DNA from: Saccharomycopsis phalli
Taxonomy: Eukaryota > Ascomycota > Saccharomycetes > Ascoideales > Saccharomycopsidaceae
Direction of reading: 5' to 3'
DNA: 64,000 bases
Assembly (NCBI GenBank): GCA_020342235.1
Contig: CP073212.1
Location: 2,170,001-2,234,000 of the forward strand
Position 1 is the stretch's first letter; each line of letters begins with the position of its first letter. Of this stretch, positions 32,361 to 43,300 are shown one piece after another. Made by a program: the position numbers and the translations under genes. The notes beneath the pieces were generated by a model. It was not told where the DNA came from. It worked only from the letters and a program-made list of their open reading frames with translations, and ran no database searches.

Positions 32361-33589
32361 TATAATATACAATCTTATAATCTACATATAATATTATAAT
32401 ATAATACAATCTCATAATATATCACAATATACAAACATCTTATATTCATTATATCTCACAAACCATTGCCATCCCTTTCATCCCAAATCTTAAATCCACA
32501 TTGGCATCACCCGGAATCGCCATTGTTGCGGAAAATCTACCGCAAATCCCACGCAAATTGCCAAATACAAATTGAATCACTCACCCTCACCGAATACCCA
32601 ATAATAATCCTCGGAATCTCCCGCTGAATCTCTGAATCACCTCATAAACTTCCCGCGACTAAATAATATCAATATCCATGTGAAACTCCCGCCCGTTGCA
32701 TACTCCGCATCTCCTTTCGTCATGCTTCTTCCTGCCGGGCAAAACATTCGCTTAAGCCTATTCAAGGTACAACTCGTGAATCAAGCACTTGCACCAGCCT
32801 CTGGAGTATACAGTGGCACGCGACTGTGGTGGACAAACCTTGTTTGCAATGTCCCACTGGAAGTCTCGGCTACATCATGTGATGTCTTGGGGTGGTGCAT
32901 ATTCCCTTTTCGTGGTGAGCACATACAGGACAAGCAAGTTCCATAAATGACAAAAAGTGATGCAATCCAAGACGTGATGCAATCCAAGACAGTCAGACAT
33001 GACGCGCATCGCAGAATTTCACAACGCATCCTCAGGCATGGCTGAAAATGTAACGGTCAACGCTTCAACAAATAATCACATGTGTGTATTCGCCTGGATG
33101 CTATCTGCCCGATGAATCCAGGTTTATTCCCAGCTCGCCCTCTCTTGCTTCCTCCAGGCTCGGTGGAAAATCCCCGGCTTGCATTTTCCCCCGCCACAAT
33201 CAGCAACCAATGCTCGTCATTAGTCTAGTCTTAGCTCGCTTTTCAAAGGGGTCTCATCTGTCATCTGGTTTGGTCCAACGTCTCTTTGGCCAAGGTCTCT
33301 TTGGCTCTGTATATCTTGTCTGTCATTTCCCATTAAATCGCCATTGGCCTAATTGCGCTGTATGAATATCCTCTGGTGTACTCATAAACCATGCACAGTG
33401 ATTGGACAATCCATGCCAGAATTAATCAAATGTAGGTGAACTTTCATCTCAGAACGGTTGGTATTGGAACGTGATTTACCAATGGTTTTGCAAAGTGACC
33501 TGACTTGCGTTTAGGTGAAGGTGAGGTTTAATATTTATGTCCTGTTGTCACCAGATTGAAAGTGGATTGGTGCATTTGGTGATATTTTT

Positions 33590-33715
33590 ATTGGTGTCAT
33601 TCATATTTATTTCTATTGGTGTCACTTTAGATTCATTCCATTGGTATCATTCCATTGATATTTCTCCATTGATATCATTCCATTGATATCATTCCATTGA
33701 TATCATTCTGATCAT
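33590..33715. repeat. Short repeats (attccattgatatc)
   Basis: Imperfect units built on cattccattgatatcatt, degenerating to the left into tttctattggtgtca. Confidence 0.8.
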
Positions 33716-35239
33716 CTGCTGGAGTTTAATCTTAACTTGAATAGCCTCGCCCCATGACCTATTGATACCGTCAATCACTTGGCCTTTGAAATCCTGGAAC
33801 TGAAAAATAATGGCCACCTTACTCAAATCTCAGCACTCAGTCTCGGTATACTCAGAGTTTCGGTATACTCACAAGATTCACAAAGATTACCATATGCTAC
33901 ATCACAGTATGTTCAACCAGTATGCTCAATCTCAAAATGCTCACAATCTCCAATGTGCCATCAAGACCACCAGTCTCCAAACCCAGTCTCCAAACCCAGT
34001 CTCCAAATCCCACTCAAATCAAGTATCCATCAAAACCTCAGCTTAGTTTCAGACCCTCGGCATTATTCCCACTGTCAACCAATATAGTCATACCATGACT
34101 AGAACATCTCAGCTGGCCATGTTTCAACATGACTTATCAAAGATACAGCTATGCTACGCTCCGAACTGTCATCTCACCATGCCATTGACTATCCCAAGGA
34201 TTTGCAGTAATTATTCAGCCATGGGTCTCGCCCTGAAGCACTCCGACTGTCCTTGTGTTGCTATAAAGCAAAGAATACTAGTCCAACGTGTTTGTCTTGT
34301 ATATTCAGCTTAAATTAGCCACTCATGTATGAAAGAGTGTAATTAGACTCTTGGAAGTATACTGATCTAGAAACAATGGCAATCTAAAAAGTATATTGAC
34401 CAGTTCAATTACCAAGCTACCACCAACTATGTTTGACATGTATTGTTTCTACAGCGTGCTTATTCTCTGCTCAGATATACTCACCCGACACGGTTTCCCG
34501 CTTCAATACGGGAAATTATCACCACCATTTCTAGTAATTTTCTAACCAACACTCGGCTTCCCAAAGGGATACACTCGCCAAGCCCATAATTCATCCTCAT
34601 TGACACACATTATTGGATCAAATTGTGCCATCACACATGCCAATTGTCACACTCACGCTTGCTAGCCGGTACAATAATCATCTTGGCAAGCGTAGCCAAT
34701 TTACCCTTTGAGTTATGATTCAGCTCTGGACCGCTTCGATTATCCATTCTATCCATCTTGCTGCGTCTTACCCCATGGCTAACATGCACCAGCATACAAA
34801 ATCCCACGATAAACAGCCAAATAATCAATTGCTGCAAACCGGATAAAATAAGTGAGCCGTTTAACGTTTGCTGATATATCAATAGAACGTCTCAATCAAG
34901 CAGCTCCATAAACTGTATATGCCAGACTTGCTGTTTAGCCGACGCTAGTTCACAGATGACTGCAGAATGATGTTCCTGTACCCCATGTAGAACAAACGTG
35001 ATATAACATCACTGGCATTATCAATTAGCACAGTTGACATTGACGTGTAGCTTTCAGGACACTGGATGTATGCCAAGAGAACCCTGTTTACCATGGAGTT
35101 GTCATTTCCATCTGTTTTTGGCAATGAATTAGCAATGAATTAGCAAGGAAATGGCAATTGGATTGCTTTTGGCAATATTTCCATTAATCAGGGGTTGATC
35201 AGTTGGCAGGTTTTGATCTCGGGTATACAAAATAGGTTT

Positions 35240-35360
35240 ACAAGTTGTTTAAGTTGTACGCTATTCAAGTTACGAGTAATAAGCTATTCAATTTACAAGT
35301 TATAAGCTATTCAATTTACAAGTTATAAGCTATTCAATTTACAAGTTATAAGCTATTCAG
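35240..35360. repeat. 23-bp minisatellite (aatttacaagttataagctattc)
   Basis: Three good copies and two diverged ones at the left end. Confidence 0.85.
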
Positions 35361-35659
35361 CCATTTCAAGTCATTTCTCCTAGTTAATTCCAATTGTCCT
35401 GATGGACTAGTTCAGTTGTCTAAACAAAGTGCCAATCACAATATAAACTTCGGTAAAGCTCTTGCTCGAATTCCAGTGCAAATTGATATCAGTAGATTCC
35501 ACCATGTGATGCTTGACACTTGAAAGCGTTTGCCAATTAGAAATCAGCCTATACACTCAGAGTACCAGAATATGAGCACAATGTTTCCTACACATGTAAT
35601 TCAACAAACTTACCTTGAAAACGACACCACGATTATACAGTACTGAGATTGATAACTTG

Positions 35660-35775
35660 GTTAATTGAGTCAATCTAGACGGCTGTTTGAAGCTGATGTG
35701 GTTGTAGCACCGCCTAGGATGGTCCTGAGTGATGGTTGTTGAATAACTGTTTGAGAATATATAGCCAAGTACAAG
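35660..35775 (+). mobile_element. LINE 3' end, plus strand
   Basis: Contains the family motifs gaagctgatgtgg, ggatggtcctgagtg, gttgttgaataactg and the terminus agccaagtacaa, then an A/T tail that continues into the copy on the opposite strand. Confidence 0.7.
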
Positions 35776-36110
35776 TATATATAGAATAATAATAATTTTG
35801 TATTTAGCAATATATTGTCTCCGGCATTACGGTTATTGGACAAGCATTACTCAGGGACATCAGGCACCATTGCTGAAAACCTACAACTCTCAAATAGTAA
35901 TCTGGGACTAGACTCAATTTGAGAAGTTTTCACTTTCGAATACGTGAGCTTGTAAGCCTGGTGCCTTTTCAAGTGTCAGATATTCTATGGAAAAGTCTAG
36001 TAATATCAATTTGCAATAGAATTCGAGTAAAGAGCTCTTGGCATTGGAGATCATGTATGATGGGGGAGTGAATCCCGCATCTTTTGCACTTTGGGACATT
36101 GCCAAATAGT
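35775..36110 (-). mobile_element. LINE 3' region, minus strand
   Basis: Read on the minus strand: ttggcaatgtcccaaagtgc, aaaagatgcgggattcact (the zinc-knuckle region, closely matching 16280-16320), agagctctt, gaattctattgcaaattga, then agcaatggtgcctgatgtcc and the terminus gccggagacaatatattgc with an (ATT)n tail. The zinc-knuckle frame is altered here. Confidence 0.75.
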
Positions 36111-36149
36111 TTGAGCAACGAGCAAGTATATATAATAATAATATTTTTT

Positions 36150-36350
36150 CAAGGCTATAGCTGTGCTTGGCTGAGGAGATTTATACTTTGCCGTCTACAA
36201 CTAAGGACGGTGTTGCTATGTAGTCTTCAAAAGAAAACTCTGCAACGGAGATGAAAACTTTCAACTAGCTTGTAAATATGTAAAGTAATGAACATTGGAG
36301 GGGAAGTGAGCTTTTTCTAGGTTGTAGGTGACTTGAGCCACTCCAGATCC
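36150..36350 (+). repeat. Second dispersed repeat, copy 1
   Basis: Shares caaggctatagct, caactagcttgtaaatat and taggtgacttgagc, in order, with the reverse complement of 45680-45808. There is no protein signature and no tail, so its nature is unknown. Confidence 0.6.
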
Positions 36351-37173
36351 ACACTACATTGTACGGCTTTCTTCTAACGTGCTATAGCAAAAAGGAAACC
36401 ACCAGTCCAATACAGACGAGTAGAATCCTACATTTTAAGCTTTGCTACTTTTGAAAAGAGGCGGGCTTGATTAGCTGTGGTAATTTCTTTGTACATCTGT
36501 TCTTAGGCTCAAGGGTCAAACGTGCTGGGTAGGTAAAGTCGCGGAAGGTGGATGGTTCGGCATCCTCGCATCTTTTCCATGATGGGCTAGTTTCGACGTT
36601 GAATAAAGTCGTAGTTTATATTTCAGTTTTGATTAGACATGGACATTGTCGTAGTTTATAGGTCTAGCCTTATTAGCCATGGTATTATGATGAACTATAA
36701 ACTACTTGATTATTTGTTTTGTTCTTTAGAATAACCGGACTGGGCTCTGCCAGATGTAATGTCTAACTGAATTGTTTGAGCAAACTGATATGCAGTAGTT
36801 ACCCACGACAGTCATGGGGCATTTTCATCCAATTCACAGTGTGTCATGAGAATTGAAAGGTCATGGAACAAATTGCTAGTTGTTTAAATAAATGAAATGT
36901 CATCCCAAATGACGTTGTACACCTCCAATTATAATCTCCACCTCCAGTCAGGCTGCTCATTCAACAGCACTACACAGTTTAATACATCTATTTAATCCTA
37001 ATATACGTCTATAATAGCACTTCACGCCTGAAGGCCAACCTTGAAAATTAAAAACCAAGCAAAGAATTGACTAGTACGGGGCTTGGTGATGTTCAACATG
37101 AGTAAAGACAATTTGCGCAAATGGAATTTGACAAATGAACCAAGACAAGAGAAGAGACGATAAGCAGACATGG

Positions 37174-37303
37174 TTATATCTTGTCATATATCTTGTCATA
37201 TATCTTGTCATATATCTGCCATATATCTTGTCATATATCTTGTCATATATCTTGTCATATATCTTGTCATATATCTGCCATATATCTGCCATACATCCTG
37301 CCA
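37174..37303. repeat. 12-bp minisatellite (atatcttgtcat)
   Basis: About eleven copies, some with the variant atatctgccat, ending 37 bases beyond the stop of the RasGAP gene and thus in its 3' flank. Confidence 0.95.
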
Positions 37304-37339
37304 TGTTACATCCCACACAATCCCATCCACTCACTATCA

Positions 37340-40300
37340 TCACCTATCATCTACCATCTTCCCTTGCCACTCATCCAAACCCACCACATCACCCTCCCGC
37401 TCAAGACTACTCTTCAACACATCAAACACATACACCGTCGCCTTGTCCTCAGCCAACTCTTGGTCGCGAAACAGCCGCGAAACCACCCAGTCGACCCCCG
37501 GAAGAAAAAACTCCATCAGCAACGACTCCAATGGAATGCCGTGCTCCTCGAGAAAGGTCAAATACAACGGACGGCCGTCGGCATCGCTGAAGATCTCCAT
37601 GCCAGATTTTGCCTGGATCTCATTGACAAACAAAATCAAGTCGAGCTTGCCCGAATGCATCTGGCACAAGCGGTAGCATTCCTGGTTGATAATGGGGAAC
37701 ACAAGCTTGAGTACCATGGTATCCTTGTGGCTGCTGAGATGCTTGAGCAAGCCCAAGTAGCGCATCTTGACCTTCAAGTCCAAGTCCGGGCTGCAGAAGA
37801 ACAAGCTGATGAGCACAAGCACCATGTTCAGCTGTGGGGTGTCCATGAGCAAGAACCGCACAAACATCAACGGGAGCCGGTCCTTTTCTGTGATTTGCAC
37901 GTAGTTGAGTGCCGGTCCAAACCCACACCACGCCATGTACTCGTGGAACTCCTCTGGCGATTCTGAGACAAGGTAGATTGGAAGCACGGGACCAAGAAAG
38001 CCCATATCCGAAGAGCCCAATGCGTCGATTTCGGCCTGCTGCTCTGTGGTGTTGCGGCTGAGGATGCGGATCGAGGTGATGTTCTTGCAAAAGAAGAGGT
38101 GCAGGCTCTTGACCACGGCCATGGAGCATACTTTTGTGACAATAAACGTGAGGTAGCCGTCGATATCTGCGTGGAAAAGCGGCAAGCCTCGCGCAGAGAT
38201 GCCGAGGTTCTGCTGGAAGAGCCGATACTGCTGCCACATGTCGATGGAGAAGTATCCGTGACGGTGCAAGACGTCGGTCAAGCGCGAGAGCATAAACACG
38301 CCGGTCTCAAAGAAGACAATGTTCTTGGAGAAAGTGAGCCCGAGAGCCACGTTGACAAACATGCCAAAATACGACGAGGACTTTTCCACGCCCTCAGCCA
38401 ACTTGCCAAAGTTGAGAAGGAGCATCACATATGTGGGGAACAGAAACACCTTGTAGTGCGGCCCGCAATACTCCATGGTCTTGTGGATATAGTTAGTCAC
38501 GTACTCGTCGCTGATACCCAAGTGGGTCAAATGGCCCAAGAGCCGGAGCCCATGGAGCTGGAACAACGACTCGTCGTTGAATGCCAAGTCGGTGGTCAAC
38601 GACACGCAACGCGTGACCCTGATGTTGTACTCCTTGGCGTTCTTGTACTCGGGAAGCAGAAGCACTTTGGTCGCAATGAAGTTGAGGGTCTTGGACGCGT
38701 AGTAGTTGCTGTGCAATCGGTTGAGGCTGTTGCTGTCCTCGAAGAAGGAGAAGTTGCTGTTGAGCCCGAAGATGAAGCTGGCCTTTGTGCCAGTCAACTG
38801 GGGAATGATGTCCTGGAGCACCTTTCGGCTGGACTCTCCAAGACTGGAGCTGAGGGAAAGTGCAGCAAAGCAGTTGACGGCAAACTGCTGGACCAAATGC
38901 TTGACGTTTTTGGTGCCGTTGCGGTGATAGATTGAGCACACAAAGAGGATCTCGGCCAAGTAGTACTCGACAAAGGCAATGTTCTCAAAGAACAACGGCA
39001 CTGCGATCTTGAACAACAACTCGATGCGGAGCCAGAACAACTCGATGCGCGCGTCCTGCTCCTTGATGCTGATGTGGAGCGTGGTTCCCTGGATCAACTG
39101 CTTCAACACCTCGTTGCCGACTTTGATCAACGGGTTCATCAGCATCAACGTCACGAGGTTCTCGCTCAGGATCCCCGACAACTCCCGCACCATCACCTCC
39201 TTAATCACCTGGTTGAGAATCATCTCCACAAGATCGTCTTCCTTGATGAGCTTGCTCCAGATGTCGTTGGTCCGAAGCACGTCGGTTTTTTCCGCCGGCA
39301 CATGTCGGATAAGGCCGCTGAGAAACGTCTGCACAATCTCAGGCCCGTTGGGGATCGTGTCGCTGAGATAGATCTCGCTGTACACCTTGTCGATCCACGG
39401 CTCAATAATGAGGTAGATGTCGCGGTTTGTGTCGATGATCGACTCGTAGTTGCTGCTGATGTAGTTGAACGCAGCAATCACTTCGTACGTGAGCTCTGGA
39501 TTGTCGCACGACAACTGGCCGAGAATCGTGGTGACGACTAGCACGTTCTTTGGTGGCGAGAACCCGTTGCTCTGGTACTGCACATTCTGGTTGAGGTGGT
39601 TCTTGATGATGAGCAACAAGTCGTATGCGTGTTTCCGGATATTCTCGTGGTTGCTCATCAAGCCAATGCCGATGCAGATGAGCACTTCTCCGAGAAGCTC
39701 CTTGGTGTTGATGGGCTTGTCAGCTAGCTGGAGCTTCTTGTTGCTGTTGTAGATGCTGATCTGGTAGTTGTTCAAGTTCATGTAGAAGTTGCGGATGATT
39801 TCCTGTCGTTTGAAGCTCGCAAACGTAATCTGCCGTCCCAAGAGCGCGCTGCTCACCACAAATGTGCCGGAGATGTCGCTGTTGTTTGTTTCTTTGAGGT
39901 TCTGCCAGTGGACCAATGGTTCGAAGTTGACGCACCGGAAGGATTTGGTGAAGCGGCCGAGTTTGAGTTTTTGTTCCTCGCCAAACTCGTAGATGACGTA
40001 GCACTTGGTGACTTTCATGCTGATGGGGTAAGTTTTGGTCACTGAATTGTGGGAATGTTTCTTTTCCAGTGGATTGTGGGAATGTTTCTTTTCCAGTGGA
40101 TTGTGGGAATACTTCTTTTCCAGTGAATCATGGAAATGTGCTTTGCTCTGTGAATCATGCTCATACGTCCCTTCCAGCTCATGGAGAAGTATATCATTGA
40201 CATACGACGTGCCCCCAAAAATAATCGAATACGTCCACGGACTGAGATTAAACAGATCAATAATCTTCCTGTTCTCAAACAACGAGAGAAACGAAAACTT

Positions 40301-43300
40301 CTGGTGCTGCGGATTCATAAACTGGCCCTGCTGCAGCTCTCTGGCTTTCAACATCTGGGTGAGACACGGCGCAAACTTGCTGCTGATGTTGGCGAAAAAC
40401 ACCCCCAGGCACTTGGCCACAATCTCGTCGGGAATCACCCGGTACAAGATGTTCATCATCCCGTCAATGTTCGGCAATAGCTCCTCATGGTTGTACAACG
40501 TACAGTCCCACACCATGTAGTATGTCAGCGTCGAAACACGGCACAAGGACTGGATCACACGACACGCAAGAATCTCAGGGTCCACGGCTAGGCCTTCAAA
40601 GTACAGGAGCGTCAAGATAAACACCTGGGTGCCGTCCTTGGCGACAGACTCGACAAGAAACTTCAGGTCGATGATCTGCTCACAGAGAGGCGACAAGAGT
40701 GCCCGCTGGACAAGGTCGTGCAACTCAATGTACTTGTTTTTGTTGGTACGGATAAAGTCTGCGACATCGGGGTAGTATACAAAGAACTGGAACGCAACGT
40801 CGTCAAACGTGCTGTCAATGAGCGAATAAAACTGGTACGTTTCCAGGATCGACGCGCGGCCGGGGATTTTTGGATGTGTGATATCGTAACGGAGTGCCTG
40901 TGCATTGTTGATGATAAATGTGTACAACACTTTAAAGTGGTGGAGGCTGAGCGGGTCGCCTGGGCCGGCCAGGAACCCCGAGAGGAGCCCCGGCGCGGTG
41001 TCTGGGCGGGTATCTGGGCGGCTCACGCGGTCGACAAACACTGAAAGCCGGTGCATCAAGTCTTGCATCTCGAGCTCTTTGCCCTTGAGAAGCGGGAACT
41101 TGTCGAGGGTCAAAGTGCCGTTGGACGCGTTCTGGAGCGCTTTTGCAAGGAGAATGAAGCAGCGCTGAGCCCGAGGCGTCGGCTCGACCTTGACAAGGTC
41201 TTCTGGCGAGGCAACTGCTGGACAAAGAAGCCGGAGAAAGAGAAACGTGCCGACAACCAGCATTCCAAGATCGCGGTCGTCGAATGCGTTGCGGATTTCC
41301 CGGCAGATGCCCGAGATCACCGGTGGTACCCGGTCAACTGACTCGCACACCACCAGCACTAACTTGGCAAAATAGTGATAGAACGTGCCCGAGTCGCCGT
41401 GGGTGATTCCCTCAGGTCCCTGGTAGAACTGGTCGACCTCAAAGTAGTCTTCAGTGAGCATGAGCTCGTCCAAGAGCGGCCCGATGGTGTTGCGGAGGTA
41501 CTTTTTCCCATGGAGTCTGCCGGCCAACGAGACCAATTTCGTGGTGAGGGTGTTGCGCCGGAGCAAGTCGACTGGCTTGAGGCACACATGGAGCTCGTAT
41601 GAGAGAAGTGGCGGAAGACTGGCGACTAGCTGGTGCGATTGTTGGAGAAGATTCACCACGGCTAGTGCGACTCTATCCATGTCGATTGACGAGACAACGT
41701 TGCGGATTCCAATGAGAAAGTCCGGGTGGCACAATCCGCCGTGACAGAACTGTGCAAAGCGGACGTCCAACGCCTGATCAGGGAGGTTGTTGCGGGAGGT
41801 TGCCTCGACAAACACCCGCTTGAAGATGCGGAGAAACGTGTCCTGGATCGTCGGGTCTGGGTCCGAGATGAGCGTGAGGAGGTAGTTCAGACCAATGTCG
41901 TAGTTGGATGCCACCAAGTTGCTGAGAATCGTGATACAGTGCTCAATGTTGCGGAGGTTTTCTGCCGCCAGGAACCCGTGCGCGCCGCCCGAGGCCGGGT
42001 TGCCCTGGGCCGCAGCTAGGCGGGTGTTGTCGTCCAACGACCGGCGCAAGACCCGGACCAACACGTTGTAGTAGTTTCCAAACATGATGCTGCGGAGCAC
42101 ATTGACTTCCTTTTGGAAGTTGATGCCGCGCCGGATAATCGGCATTTTGTTGGTGATTGCCGCCAATCCAGCTAGCAACTCGCTGATAATGTCCAAGTAG
42201 ATCCGCACAAGGTTCAGCAGCGAGCCATTGAGCCGCACAAAGTAGTTGAGCTCGTCACGGAAGTAACCGACCTCAAGCCAGTGGAGAAGCGTACGCACAA
42301 GCTCGTTGCGCCAGATGAGATGGGTTGTCCGGATCCGAAGACACTCCCACTTGCTGAAGAACGTGCCCAAGTAGCGAACCACCACGAACTTCAAGCGACA
42401 GTAGAGCACGACGTTTTGCGATGGTGGGGGCTTTTGCCAGAGGGTGAACTGGCTCTTGACTGCGGCGACAAGCGAGTTGGTGATGTTGACAATTGTGCCT
42501 GAGCTCTGGAACACCGTCATGGGCTCAAGCCGGCGAAAAAGCCGCTCCAAAATCTCGGTGTACACTGCAACAAGGTCGACGTGCCGCTGGTCGAGGATCT
42601 GCTGCGAAGCAGTCTGCTCGATTGTCTTGATTTCCTCGGCCAACTTGTCGTACAACACCACACATACGTTCTGGTTCAACTCGTGCGCAAGTACGTCCAT
42701 GACAACTTGCTGCTTGCGCCGGTTCTTGGTGTCGAGATTCATGATAAGAAGCGACACAAACTGTGTGGTGCGTGTCTGGGCTCGGATCTCGCACGTGGAG
42801 TCGTACCACAGTGGCACGCTGTCGATGCTCGGGATGATGGCAAGAAGCGACGCATAGCTGCTGAGATCGTCCAACTCGCGGTCGGTCAAGCTGCCAATGG
42901 AAAAGTAGTAGTTCTTGAGCTTCCAGTACGTCAAATCAAGCGCACTTTCAATGCCAGGCAGCACCCGGCGCACGTGCTCGGAAAAGAGCCGCTTCACCCG
43001 CCGCTGGAGGTACTTTCTGCTGCGGATTGCAATGTCGTCGTCGCGGGTCATCTCCACAAGCACGTCGACGTTCAATTCCTCGTTGATCCGCTGCGAAATC
43101 GCGTCCTTTGGGTCGGTACTTTCGGCATAGAGCCGCGCCACTTTGAGCACGCTATGGTACGTCTCGGTTGTCGCAGTGCAAAGAAACACGTACAAGAACT
43201 TCTCGCACTCGCGGCCCAATTGCACGTACATGTCTGCTCGGGGCAGTTTCACCTCGGCAAAGAGCCGCAGGTAGTCCACCGACGCAGCATATTGCGGGAA

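Larger units (their letters stand above)
31423..37339. other. Long gene-free stretch with repeats and a LINE tail-to-tail pair
   Basis: Tandem repeats occur at 31488-31560, 32272-32360, 33590-33715, 35240-35360 and 37174-37303. LINE fragments in opposite orientation meet at 35660-36110, and a second dispersed repeat lies at 36150-36350. Short frames at 32680-33365 and 33779-34313 have no domain or signal peptide and are not called. Confidence 0.5.
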
